This document shows positions 1 to 5,756 of a stretch of 5,756 bases of DNA, piece after piece. Position 1 is the first letter of the stretch. Each line of letters opens with the position of its first letter. Under the pieces are notes generated by a model. That model was not told where the DNA came from. It did not search any database and saw nothing but the letters and a program-made list of their open reading frames with translations. A program made the translations under genes and the position numbers. The stretch is from contig SLKW01000386.1 of assembly GCA_007134405.1 (NCBI GenBank), positions 1 through 5,756 on the forward strand, read 5' to 3'. The stretch comes from Paracoccaceae bacterium. GTDB lineage: Bacteria > Pseudomonadota > Alphaproteobacteria > Rhodobacterales > Rhodobacteraceae.

Positions 1-50
1 GTCTCGGCGACTGATACCATTTCTTCGCGGGCCAAGCGGCAATTCTCCAT
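1..50 (-). CDS. Possible start of a minus-strand gene, cut by the left edge
   Basis: An ATG at 50-48 on the minus strand begins a frame that stays open for all 16 remaining codons (MENCRLAREEMVSVAE). It starts 82 bases after the regulator's stop, on the same strand. I see no good Shine-Dalgarno sequence before this ATG. A second in-frame ATG at 20-18 has a purine-rich GAAGAA just ahead of it and could be the real start. A TAATAAT box and a dyad lie at a plausible promoter distance. Sixteen codons are too few to name a family, and an open frame this short is weak evidence of coding. Confidence 0.2.
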   Translation of the reverse strand, partial: MENCRLAREEMVSVAE

Positions 51-101
51 GGTCTTAGGGTGGTCCGGTTTCGACGGCGCGCACAAGATTATTACCCATC
101 C

Positions 102-115
102 GCATGGAACCATGC
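102..115. repeat. Perfect 6-bp inverted repeat, possible operator
   Basis: The arms GCATGG and CCATGC flank a central AA. The dyad sits 16 bases past the regulator's stop and 7 bases upstream, on the minus strand, of a TAATAAT box at 94-88. The two-base centre and the lack of a T-run on either side argue against an intrinsic terminator. An operator for a promoter reading leftward is the likelier role, but a chance dyad of this size is also possible. Confidence 0.3.
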
Positions 116-131
116 CCGACGCGCAAACGCC

Positions 132-1025
132 TCAGTCGCAGGCCACCGCGTCCACAGCCTCCGTCAGGCAGTCAGCAAGACGTGCTGCCTCGGCGCTCGA
201 CTCCAGGCTGGCCGGTCTCAGGAGCGCCATCTGATGGCGCAACTCAGGCCGGAAGGGCACGATCACGGTGCCCGCAGGGGCGGTGTCGCGTGCCATCAAC
301 TCGTTCACGATCGCCACGCCGATTCGGCGTGCGGCGAGTGACACCGCCAGCGCCACATTCGGTGTTTCCGCGGCGATTTTCTGCGCCTTGCGCGCGTTGC
401 GAAATGCATGATCGATGGCAAAGCGCGCTGGGTCCGAACGCGCGAGCAGGATCAGCCGCTCGCCGCTCAGTTCAAGCGGGGAAAGGGTGGTCATCGTGGC
501 CAGAGGGTGCTCATCGTGCAGAACGCACACTGTCGAAAAACTTCGCAGCGGCGTCACTTCCAGGCCCGGATGTTCAATGGGCAGAAACAGCAGGCCCAAT
601 TCCAACTGATGACTACTGAGCATTTCGACCACGATCCGGCTGGGGCGGGGCTCGACGATGACGCGCGTCTCGGGCATGTCCGAGAGAAACCGCTCCATTG
701 CTTGCGGGATCAAACGATGCACGAGACTGGGCGCGCAGCCGATCCGGACCTCTCCGAAGCGGCCCTGTTGCAGCGCGCGGGTGATCTTTCCCAGGTTTTC
801 AATGCTCTCAAGCGTTCCCAAGACATCCTTGCTCAACGCCAGCGCCGCGCGTGTGGGCGCAAGCCGACCGCTGATGCGATGGAAAAGCTCGAACCCGATC
901 TGGTCTTCCAGACGCGCCAACATGCGGCTGACCGCCGGCTGGCTGACGCCCAGGCTGCGCGCCGCCTGCGACACGGTGCCGGTTTCCAGTATCGCTCGAA
1001 ACGCTTCCAGCTCTCGTATTCGCAT
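132..1025 (-). CDS. LysR-type transcriptional regulator
   Basis: This 297-residue DNA-binding regulator has the usual LysR-family length. Residues 2-60 form the N-terminal winged helix-turn-helix; the family signature is plain at residues 18-40 (VSQAARSLGVSQPAVSRMLA, then RLE), followed by GFELFHR. A linker helix at about 60-88 leads to the effector-binding domain, which opens with the typical GEVRIGCAPSLV at 91-102 and runs to the C-terminus. Members of this family bind DNA as tetramers and switch a target promoter on a small-molecule signal. The ATG start is supported by GGGGA at 1036-1032, six bases upstream. LysR genes usually control a neighbouring, often divergent gene. Here the gene upstream is co-directional and 210 bases away, so the target is unclear; it may lie beyond the left edge. 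The inducer cannot be read from the sequence. The family assignment is secure, the specific role unknown. Confidence 0.95.
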   Translation of the reverse strand: MRIRELEAFRAILETGTVSQAARSLGVSQPAVSRMLARLEDQIGFELFHRISGRLAPTRAALALSKDVLGTLESIENLGKITRALQQGRFGEVRIGCAPSLVHRLIPQAMERFLSDMPETRVIVEPRPSRIVVEMLSSHQLELGLLFLPIEHPGLEVTPLRSFSTVCVLHDEHPLATMTTLSPLELSGERLILLARSDPARFAIDHAFRNARKAQKIAAETPNVALAVSLAARRIGVAIVNELMARDTAPAGTVIVPFRPELRHQMALLRPASLESSAEAARLADCLTEAVDAVACD

Positions 1026-1235
1026 CTGCTTTCCCCGCGATCGACCGGTCGGCCGGCTGCGCCGCTGTGCGAGGAAGTGATGTCAGCACGGCACACCAAG
1101 CACCGAGAACCGCATGTAAACCGCCGAGACGTGGCCAAGCGCCGGGATAACCCTGACGTCCGCCGAGGTCCAGCCGACGGTCGCGCCGGGGCCCGGCCCG
1201 AGGCCGCCATGGGACGTGGCGCGCGCGGGGCACGC
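1026..1235. other. Intergenic gap upstream of the LysR-type gene
   Basis: This 210-base gap separates the stop of the exported-protein gene from the start of the regulator, both on the minus strand. It should contain the regulator's own promoter. It holds a perfect 10-bp palindrome close to the regulator start (1042-1051) and a GC-rich dyad GCCGGGGCCCGGC at 1185-1197, which is not followed by T-runs on either strand. I find no convincing -35/-10 pair and no gene of its own. Confidence 0.5.
1042..1051. promoter_or_regulatory. 10-bp palindrome before the LysR-type gene
   Basis: The sequence CGACCGGTCG is a perfect palindrome lying 17-26 bases upstream of the regulator's ATG, just beyond its ribosome site. 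Its position fits an operator or autoregulatory site, since many LysR regulators repress their own gene. It lacks the loose T-N11-A form typical of LysR sites, and GC-rich palindromes of this size arise by chance, so the role is a guess. Confidence 0.2.
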
Positions 1236-1766
1236 TCAGCTCTGGGCGGCTGGAAGTCTAGCGCTGAAGGTGCCCTCAATTGTCTTGCAACGGTCCGGGT
1301 CAGGCTCCGTGAACAGGCTTTCCTTCAGGCAGACACGTCCTGAGAGTTTTCCCGAGACTTCTCCGCCCGCCGCGGTTGTCTCGAAATGCTCGACCGTGAT
1401 CAGATCCTCACCGTCGAGCGAAACCCACATAATGCTCATGCCATTCGGGGCGTAAATCACCTCCTGATCGTAGCTCTCAAGCGAGCCGGACGGAATTGTG
1501 ATGGTCAGCTGGATGGTGCCGCGCATCGTGACCCGACCCGGCGGGAAGCCCATGACGCTGACAATCTGCATCGGACCGAAAACCTGCAAGGATGTATTGT
1601 ATTCTGCGCCGGACGCGTCGGGGGCAAGCGCGTGAAACTCGAACGGGTCTCCATCTATGGTGGCCACGATCTCGCCAATCGTTTCCTGTGCTACGACTTT
1701 CGTCAGACCGAGGGCCAGACCCGCCGCGATCGCGACAACAATAACTCCATTGCGCGTATACCTCAC
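1236..1766 (-). CDS. Exported protein of unknown function
   Basis: This 176-residue protein is not one I recognise by family. It begins with a classic Sec signal peptide: basic residues at 2-5, a hydrophobic core at about 7-21 and a likely cleavage after Ala26 (Val-Val-Ala, then Gln-Glu). The mature part, about 150 residues, alternates polar and hydrophobic residues in a beta-rich pattern (for example residues about 80-92, TMRGTIQLTITIP). It ends with two cysteines 14 residues apart, Cys146 and Cys160, flanked by glycine-rich strands (SGKLSGRVC and CKTIEGTFSARL), which suggests a disulfide-closed hairpin in the periplasm or outside the cell. No Cys follows the signal peptide, so it is not a lipoprotein. 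The GTG start is chosen because GGAGG stands five bases ahead of it; no in-frame ATG precedes it. It is likely a single-gene unit. Export is well supported, function unknown. Confidence 0.8.
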   Translation of the reverse strand: MRYTRNGVIVVAIAAGLALGLTKVVAQETIGEIVATIDGDPFEFHALAPDASGAEYNTSLQVFGPMQIVSVMGFPPGRVTMRGTIQLTITIPSGSLESYDQEVIYAPNGMSIMWVSLDGEDLITVEHFETTAAGGEVSGKLSGRVCLKESLFTEPDPDRCKTIEGTFSARLPAAQS

Positions 1767-1771
1767 TCCAA

Positions 1772-1776
1772 CCTCC
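1772..1776 (-). promoter_or_regulatory. Shine-Dalgarno site fixing the GTG start
   Basis: GGAGG on the minus strand lies five bases before the GTG at 1766-1764. It settles the start of the exported-protein gene, which would otherwise lack an obvious initiation codon at the front of its signal peptide. An ATG at 1785 reads a different frame. Confidence 0.8.
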
Positions 1777-1842
1777 GTTGATCATTTTTTCGTAAAGTTG
1801 CTCTTCCGTGCGACCTGCAGGTTTGCAGGGCGCCCACTGTGT

Positions 1843-1877
1843 GCGGAAGCGATCCCCCGTGTTCAGGGCGATTCCGC
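1843..1877. repeat. Imperfect inverted repeat, possible leader hairpin
   Basis: The arms GCGGAA (1843-1848) and TTCCGC (1872-1877) match perfectly. Inside them CCC (1854-1856) can pair with GGG (1866-1868) across an asymmetric internal loop. The structure lies about 75-110 bases ahead of the exported-protein start on the minus strand, so it could be a 5' leader hairpin or an extended operator. No conserved riboswitch pattern is recognised. Confidence 0.25.
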
Positions 1878-1933
1878 TTCATGGCTGTCTATCTCACTTC
1901 TGCGCAAAGGGAGAGCGTTGAAACGTTAAGGTC

Positions 1934-1951
1934 CGCTTAGGCTGCCTAGCG
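1934..1951 (-). terminator. Weak terminator-like hairpin after the 128-residue gene
   Basis: A 7-bp stem pairs CGC/GCG and TAGG/CCTA around a CTG loop, with one bulged base (1937). It begins about 18 bases past the stop of the minus-strand gene at 1970. On the minus strand it is followed by ACCTTAACGTTTC, which is T-rich but not a true T-run, so termination would be weak or only partly intrinsic. Confidence 0.3.
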
Positions 1952-1969
1952 CGACGGCACCACGCGAAA

Positions 1970-2356
1970 TCAGCGATCATCGGTTTCTATCCGGTCAGCA
2001 ATTTCAGGAGAGATCAGCCCGGAATGCAGCGCTAGAAGGATGATCTTGGCATCGCGCGAGTCACCCGCCGTCATTGCAGCCTCGAACCGCTCCTCGACCC
2101 GGTCCGCGGCGTCAGGATCGTTGCTCTCGAGGAATTGCGCGCGCCCCAGCATGCAATACGCAAGAAGTTCGGCCGCGTCGACTTGGTCAGCATCCCCAGT
2201 CGTTACCCCAGTCTCGCGATGCTTCTTTTCGATTTTCAGGACGGTGAGCTTCACCGCCTCCGGTACGAGAAGCGGGTGGACACCAGCTTCCCGAAGCGCC
2301 TGGTCGAGAACCTTGATGGCAGCCGAACTCCCGAAGAGATCGAACAGGTTGAACAT
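1970..2356 (-). CDS. Hypothetical 128-residue soluble protein
   Basis: I do not recognise a named family. The protein starts with a short hydrophobic stretch (MFNLFDLFGSSAAIKVL) and is otherwise charged and helix-forming, with long amphipathic runs at about residues 14-50, 61-76 and 82-98. It has no signal peptide, no membrane span and a single cysteine (in LLAYCMLG), so it is probably cytoplasmic. The acidic segment at 77-91 (LESNDPDAADRVEER) resembles helical-repeat or adaptor proteins, but no catalytic motif can be seen. The ATG is supported by AGG eight bases upstream, a weak ribosome site. The gene is divergent from the efflux operon and shares its intergenic region, which allows shared control, but nothing in the protein looks like a DNA-binding domain, so it is unlikely to be the pump's repressor. 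Confidence 0.7.
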   Translation of the reverse strand: MFNLFDLFGSSAAIKVLDQALREAGVHPLLVPEAVKLTVLKIEKKHRETGVTTGDADQVDAAELLAYCMLGRAQFLESNDPDAADRVEERFEAAMTAGDSRDAKIILLALHSGLISPEIADRIETDDR

Positions 2357-2525
2357 CGATAAAGCCTAACAGTTCCTGCGAGAGACGCCAGATTGGATGG
2401 GACCATGCGCGCCAAGTAAACCCCCAGCGCTGCAGACCACAACAGTCAGGTCTCTTGCCGACGTTTGCCTTGACAACCAAAGGTCGGAACGAAAGCGGTT
2501 TAGGTACGTTATTTTCCTTGCAGCG
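2357..2525. promoter_or_regulatory. Divergent intergenic region before the efflux operon
   Basis: This region lies between two divergent start codons, so it should carry promoters for both the 128-residue gene and the efflux operon. Its main structure is a 30-base inverted repeat at 2458-2487 with TTGACA in its centre. No -10 box of good quality stands 16-19 bases from TTGACA; the T-rich GTTATTTTCC at 2508-2517 is the most AT-rich part. An open frame running through here into the adaptor gene (from an ATG at 2397) gives an unlikely protein front and is not taken as coding. Confidence 0.5.
2458..2487. promoter_or_regulatory. Candidate operator: 10-10-10 inverted repeat over TTGACA
   Basis: The left arm CCGACGTTTG (2458-2467) and the right arm CAAAGGTCGG (2478-2487) are inverted copies matching at 9 of 10 positions, separated by ten bases that contain TTGACA (2470-2475). 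The half-site centres are 20 bases apart, about two helical turns, as expected for a dimeric repressor binding one face of DNA. The site ends 38 bases before the chosen adaptor start. RND efflux operons are commonly held off by TetR- or MarR-type repressors at such dyads; no such repressor gene is in the window. The dyad is seen directly, its role is inferred. Confidence 0.5.
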
Positions 2526-3701
2526 ATGCGGCAGATCATGCGTTTTCTAAATTCCACGACGGTCGTTTTCATGGCCATCATCCTGATCATCGCGCTGTGG
2601 ATCGGCAGCGGACTGATCGGGCGCGAACCGCCCGAGGCGCCGGAGCGAACCGAGATGCCGCTCCCGACGGTTGCGGCAAGCTGGAGTGACGCAGAGCCCG
2701 TCACGCGGGAACTCGTGCTTTACGGTGATGTCGAGCCGGTGCAGGTCTCCACGCTGCGCGCGCGCGTGGACGGCATCGTCGAGGAGATTGCCGCGCAAGG
2801 CGATCGCGTCGAGTGGGGCGAACTTCTGGTGCAACTGTCCACGGACGACCGCGAGGCGCGTCTCGCGCGCGCTGAGGCGCAGGTCTCCGCGGCCGAGCGC
2901 GATTATGACGCCGCCCGCCAGCTTGCCGAGCGGGACGTGGCCCCCGAAGCCGAAGCGCGCACCCGCCGCGCGGAGCTTGAAGCGGCGCGCGCGGAATTGC
3001 GTGCGACCGAGCTCGAAATCGCCAACACGGCTCTAGGCGCTCCGATCAGCGGAACAATCAGCCGGTTGATCGCCGATGTCGGCAGCTATGTCACGCCGGG
3101 GAGCGAGGTTCTGGAAATCGTCGACAACGACCCCCTGATCGCTGTCGTGAACGTGCAGCAGTCGCAGATTGCCAGTGTACGAACGGGTATGGCCGCGCGG
3201 GTTCGGTTCATCGGGGGTGACGAGAGGGAGGGGCAAGTCCAGTTTGTCTCGCCCTTCGCGGACGCCGCGACGCGCACCTTCCGGGTCGAGATCGAGATCA
3301 CCAATCCGGATGGCGAAATCCCCGCAGGATTGAGCGCCGAGGTCGCAATCCCGCTCGAACAGATCGACGCCCACCGGATTTCGGCTGCGCTCGGCCGGCT
3401 CGGAGAGGATGGGCGCCTTGGCATCCACATCCTCGATGACGAGGACCGGATTCAGTTCGTCCCGATCCAGGTTGTGCGCGCCCGCGCCGATGGCATCTGG
3501 GTGGACGGACTGCCGGAACGCGCCCGCATCGTCACGATCAGTCGAGGCTCCCTTGCACCCGGCCAGCAGGTAGAGGCGCGCGAGACGCCAGAGGAATACG
3601 CCGATCGTATGGGCATCGACGTGGGCGATCCTGAAGCCGAAGCGGCCGCCGAAGCCCTCGAATTCGGCGCACCCCTGGGGGAAGAAGGTCTGGCGCGCTG
3701 A
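2526..3701 (+). CDS. RND efflux periplasmic adaptor (membrane fusion protein)
   Basis: This subunit bridges the inner-membrane RND pump and an outer-membrane channel. With the ATG at 2526 it has 391 residues, normal for the family. Residues about 12-32 form a hydrophobic N-terminal anchor without a lipobox cysteine, so it is probably membrane-anchored rather than lipidated. Half of the biotinyl-lipoyl domain (about 74-105, RARVDGIVEEIAAQGDRVEWGELLV region) precedes a short coiled-coil hairpin (107-166, rich in Ala, Glu and Arg), and the second half follows (APISGTISRLIADVGSYVTPGSEVLEI, 172-198). A beta-barrel domain with PFADAATRTFRVEIEITNP and a membrane-proximal domain follow. The C-terminal tail is acidic and alanine-rich. 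Neither the ATG at 2526 nor the in-frame ATG at 2538 has a strong ribosome site; the second gives 387 residues and is a real alternative. The stop overlaps the permease start, indicating one operon. Confidence 0.93.
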   Translation: MRQIMRFLNSTTVVFMAIILIIALWIGSGLIGREPPEAPERTEMPLPTVAASWSDAEPVTRELVLYGDVEPVQVSTLRARVDGIVEEIAAQGDRVEWGELLVQLSTDDREARLARAEAQVSAAERDYDAARQLAERDVAPEAEARTRRAELEAARAELRATELEIANTALGAPISGTISRLIADVGSYVTPGSEVLEIVDNDPLIAVVNVQQSQIASVRTGMAARVRFIGGDEREGQVQFVSPFADAATRTFRVEIEITNPDGEIPAGLSAEVAIPLEQIDAHRISAALGRLGEDGRLGIHILDDEDRIQFVPIQVVRARADGIWVDGLPERARIVTISRGSLAPGQQVEARETPEEYADRMGIDVGDPEAEAAAEALEFGAPLGEEGLAR

Positions 3702-3703
3702 TG
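3681..3703 (+). promoter_or_regulatory. Ribosome site and stop-start overlap coupling adaptor to permease
   Basis: The adaptor stop and permease start share a base in TGATG (3699-3703). A purine-rich GAAGAAGG at 3681-3688 lies 12 bases ahead of the ATG, rather far for a normal site, which suggests the permease is translated mostly by ribosomes that finish the adaptor. Such coupling helps keep the two pump subunits in proportion. Confidence 0.6.
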
Positions 3704-5756
3704 CATACGCTGATCGCAGCCGCCTTCAGCCGGGTCCGCACCGCGCTCTTGTTTCTGGTGCTGATCTTCGTGGCCGGCGCCTATTCCTACGTCACCATAC
3801 CGAAAGAGGCGGCGCCCGAGATCGACATTCCGGTCTTCGTTGTCGATGTCACCTATCGGGGCATCTCGGCCGAAGACAGCGCTCGCCTGCTGGTCGAACC
3901 GCTGGAGCGCCGCTTCCAGACCCTGGAGGGACTGCGCAGCATGGAGGCGCAGGCCGGCGAAGGCTTTGCCACGGTCACGCTGGAATTCCAGCCTGGCTTT
4001 GACCAAGCCGAAGCGCTGCAAAGCGTGCGGGACGAAACCGATACCGCGGAACCCGACCTGCCAGAAGGCGCGGAACCACCGATGGTGCGCGAGATCGACG
4101 TGTCGATCTTCCCTATTCTCACGGTCGCGCTTTCGGGCAACGTGCCAGAGCGCGCACTGATCGGGGTGGCGCGCGACCTGAAGACGCGGCTCGACGGAAT
4201 CGCGGGTGTATTACAGGCCGACATCACCGGGGATCGCGACGATCTGCTGGAGATCATCATCGACCCGCTTGCCGTGCAATCCTACGGGATCTCGACGCAG
4301 GAGATCACCCAAGCGGTCCAGAACAACAACCAACTCGTCGCGGCGGGCGCGTTTGATACCGGCGAGGGACGCGTCGGTGTCGTCATTCCGGGCACGATCG
4401 AGTCGGTAGCCGATGTGCTGGCAATGCCGGTGCAGGTAAGCGGCCGCACCGTGGTGCGGGTTCAGGACGTGGCCGAGGTACGCCAGACCTATCGCGACCC
4501 GGAGAGTTTCGCGCGCATCGATGGCCAGCCGACCGTGGCGCTCGACGTGCGCAAGGTCGCAGGTGCGAATGTCATAGATACGGTGGCCCGTGTTCAAACC
4601 GAGGTTGACGAGGCGCGGCGCGAGTGGAGCGATGCCATTCGTATCGATTACATGCAGAATCAGGCCGAAGACATCAAGACGATGCTCGGCGATCTGGAAA
4701 ACAATGTGCTCGCCGCAGTGCTTCTGGTCATGCTGACCGTCATGCTGGCCCTTGGGCTGCGCGCCGCGCTACTGGTCGCGATCGCCATTCCAGGTGCCTT
4801 CTTGGGCGGGATCCTAGCGATCAACGTGATGGGCTTCACGCTAAACATCGTCGTTCTCTTCGCCCTGATCCTTGTCGTCGGAATGCTGGTCGACGGGGCC
4901 ATCGTGGTTGTCGAACTGGCCGAAAGGTATCGCGCGGAGGGTGCTGAGCGGCGCGATGCCTTTCTGCGCGCCGCGCAGCGCATGTCCTGGCCCGTCACCG
5001 CATCGACCGCGACGACACTGGCCGTTTTCTTTCCACTTCTGTTCTGGCCAGGGACGGCCGGGCAATTCATGATGTTCCTGCCTGCAACGGTGATCGTGAC
5101 CCTCGCCGCATCGCTCTTGATGGCGCTGGTTTTTGTGCCTGTAATCGGCTCGCTGTTCGCCAGTGGTCGGTCGTCTCTGGTGCATCAGGACACCGCGACG
5201 CGCCCGGCGGTCTATGACCGGGCCCTTGGCTATGTTCTTCACAGGCCCGCGTTTGCCGTTGGTGTCAGCCTTCTGACCTTGGTGCTGGCGCTTATCTTTT
5301 ATGCCAATCTCGGCCGCGGGGTCGAGTTCTTCCCGGCGGTTGAGCCGGATCGCGCGCAGGTACAGGTTCAGGCCGACGGCAATCTGTCAATCCGCGAGGC
5401 CGACCGGTTGGTCCGAATGGTTGAGAATCGCGTGATCGGCTCGACCGGGATCGAACGCGCCTATTCCCGAACCATCGGTTCGGTCGAGGAGCGTTTGGGC
5501 GCCAACCTGGCCCCCGATGTGATCGGTTCGATCCAGATCGATTTCAGCGATTGGCGGATCCGCCCGCCGGCATCCGATCTCATCGACGAGATTCGCGTGG
5601 CGACGGCCAATCTGCCCGGAATCGGCGTCCGGGTCGAGGAAGCGCAGGCGGGTCCGGGCGCGGCGCGCCCCATCAATGTCGAGATCGCGGCAGACGACCG
5701 CACACTGCTTGCGCCAGCTGCAGCGCAACTCGAGGATCTGATGCTTCGGCAGGGCA
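3701..5756 (+). CDS. RND efflux permease subunit (partial, right edge)
   Basis: This inner-membrane pump of the AcrB/HAE-like RND superfamily uses proton flow to drive export. The frame stays open from 3701 to the window end, giving 685 of an expected 1000-1050 residues. TM1 is at about 14-33, followed by IPKEAAPEIDIPV and a first periplasmic porter domain (about 40-330) with typical segments such as GISAEDSARLLVEPLE, SMEAQAGEGFATVTLEF and SYGISTQEITQAVQNNN. TM2 to TM6 lie at about 336-352, 355-374, 381-406, 432-449 and 459-486, TM7 at about 516-535, and the second periplasmic domain starts near 538. The proton-relay motif in TM4 reads GMLVDGAIVVVE: Asp398 aligns with AcrB Asp407, while Gly399 replaces Asp408. 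This VDGAIV form is, as I recall, usual in a proteobacterial subgroup common in Rhodobacterales, so the pump is probably active. The TM10 lysine and the rest lie outside the window. Substrate cannot be told. Confidence 0.95.
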   Translation, partial: MHTLIAAAFSRVRTALLFLVLIFVAGAYSYVTIPKEAAPEIDIPVFVVDVTYRGISAEDSARLLVEPLERRFQTLEGLRSMEAQAGEGFATVTLEFQPGFDQAEALQSVRDETDTAEPDLPEGAEPPMVREIDVSIFPILTVALSGNVPERALIGVARDLKTRLDGIAGVLQADITGDRDDLLEIIIDPLAVQSYGISTQEITQAVQNNNQLVAAGAFDTGEGRVGVVIPGTIESVADVLAMPVQVSGRTVVRVQDVAEVRQTYRDPESFARIDGQPTVALDVRKVAGANVIDTVARVQTEVDEARREWSDAIRIDYMQNQAEDIKTMLGDLENNVLAAVLLVMLTVMLALGLRAALLVAIAIPGAFLGGILAINVMGFTLNIVVLFALILVVGMLVDGAIVVVELAERYRAEGAERRDAFLRAAQRMSWPVTASTATTLAVFFPLLFWPGTAGQFMMFLPATVIVTLAASLLMALVFVPVIGSLFASGRSSLVHQDTATRPAVYDRALGYVLHRPAFAVGVSLLTLVLALIFYANLGRGVEFFPAVEPDRAQVQVQADGNLSIREADRLVRMVENRVIGSTGIERAYSRTIGSVEERLGANLAPDVIGSIQIDFSDWRIRPPASDLIDEIRVATANLPGIGVRVEEAQAGPGAARPINVEIAADDRTLLAPAAAQLEDLMLRQG

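Larger units (their letters stand above)
1..131. other. Left-edge region without a complete gene
   Basis: This stretch lies downstream of the LysR-type gene, which reads leftward and stops at 132. No complete gene fits here. It holds a perfect 6-base dyad with a 2-base centre (102-115), a TAATAAT box on the minus strand (94 to 88) and an ATG at 50 on the minus strand whose frame stays open to the window edge. Plus-strand frames are either short remnants (one ends with a stop at 12-14, another at 56-58) or an open GC-rich frame to 234 that runs into the regulator. The region is therefore most likely intergenic, possibly the promoter and start of a further minus-strand gene. Confidence 0.5.
1767..1969. 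other. Intergenic gap upstream of the exported-protein gene
   Basis: This 203-base gap separates two minus-strand genes and should hold the terminator of the right one and the promoter of the left one. It contains a bulged hairpin near the right gene's stop (1934-1951), a long imperfect inverted repeat (1843-1877) and an SbfI-like palindrome CCTGCAGG at 1814-1821 with a second TGCAGG eight bases on (1824-1829). No convincing -35/-10 pair and no protein-coding frame stand out. Confidence 0.5.

Noticed and set aside
1185..1197. GC-rich palindrome GCCGGGGCCCGGC as a terminator for the exported-protein gene
   Set aside because: Only a 5-bp stem with a 3-base loop is possible and no T-run follows on either strand.
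808..1279. Two minus-strand open frames of 141 and 148 codons overlapping the regulator's start
   Set aside because: They read the regulator's 5' part and its upstream gap in other frames, giving Arg/Pro/Ala-rich sequences typical of off-frame GC-rich DNA.
408..1343. Long plus-strand open frame of 311 codons
   Set aside because: It runs antisense through the LysR-type gene and into the exported-protein gene. Its product is Arg/Gln-rich without any domain pattern, while the minus-strand frames give clear proteins.
2470..2506. TTGACA plus TTTAGG/TAGGTA as a complete sigma-70 promoter
   Set aside because: The spacing is 23-25 bases, too long for a standard promoter, and no better -10 box lies at 16-19 bases. 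Only the TTGACA element is noted.
2397..2525. Upstream extension of the adaptor gene from the ATG at 2397
   Set aside because: The added 43 residues come before the hydrophobic anchor, have no family resemblance, and would put the inverted repeat and TTGACA box inside the coding region.
3033..4597. Several antisense open frames of 100-190 codons under the adaptor and permease
   Set aside because: They mirror strongly supported genes on the plus strand and show no recognisable domains or ribosome sites.
4660..5242. Minus-strand open frames of 133-136 codons opposite the permease's membrane segments
   Set aside because: They are reverse-strand shadows of TM2-TM7 of the permease; the Ser/Arg/Thr-rich translations have no protein-like features.

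Overview
The window reads as ordinary high-GC bacterial chromosome. Protein style and gene content suggest an alphaproteobacterium, most likely Rhodobacterales-like. This is an inference from the RND pump subfamily, the GC-rich third codon positions and the general look of the proteins; no rRNA or marker gene is present to prove it. I see no tRNA, rRNA, CRISPR array, insertion sequence or phage gene.

Left half, all genes on the minus strand. Positions 1-131 hold no complete gene. They contain a small perfect dyad, a TAATAAT box and the possible first codons of a minus-strand gene running off the left edge. Next comes a complete LysR-type transcriptional regulator (132-1025), then a 210-base gap, then a small exported protein of unknown function with a clear Sec signal peptide and a strong GGAGG ribosome site before a GTG start (1236-1766). 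A 203-base gap with two hairpin-like inverted repeats follows, and then a 128-residue soluble, mostly helical protein of unknown function (1970-2356).

Right half, plus strand. An intergenic region of about 170 bases separates the 128-residue gene from a divergent tripartite-efflux operon. The first operon gene is the membrane-fusion (periplasmic adaptor) subunit (about 2526-3701). The second is the RND inner-membrane permease, which overlaps it by one base (3701 onward) and is cut by the right edge after 685 codons. Together they would form a proton-driven efflux pump that hands substrate to an outer-membrane channel of the TolC type, which is not encoded here. No pump-specific repressor is visible, but the intergenic region holds a near-perfect 10-10-10 inverted repeat (2458-2487) around a TTGACA box, a good candidate operator.

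I found no clearly new biological system. The most useful leads are the candidate operator before the efflux operon, the single-aspartate relay motif of the permease (Asp398-Gly399), and the two uncharacterised minus-strand proteins.
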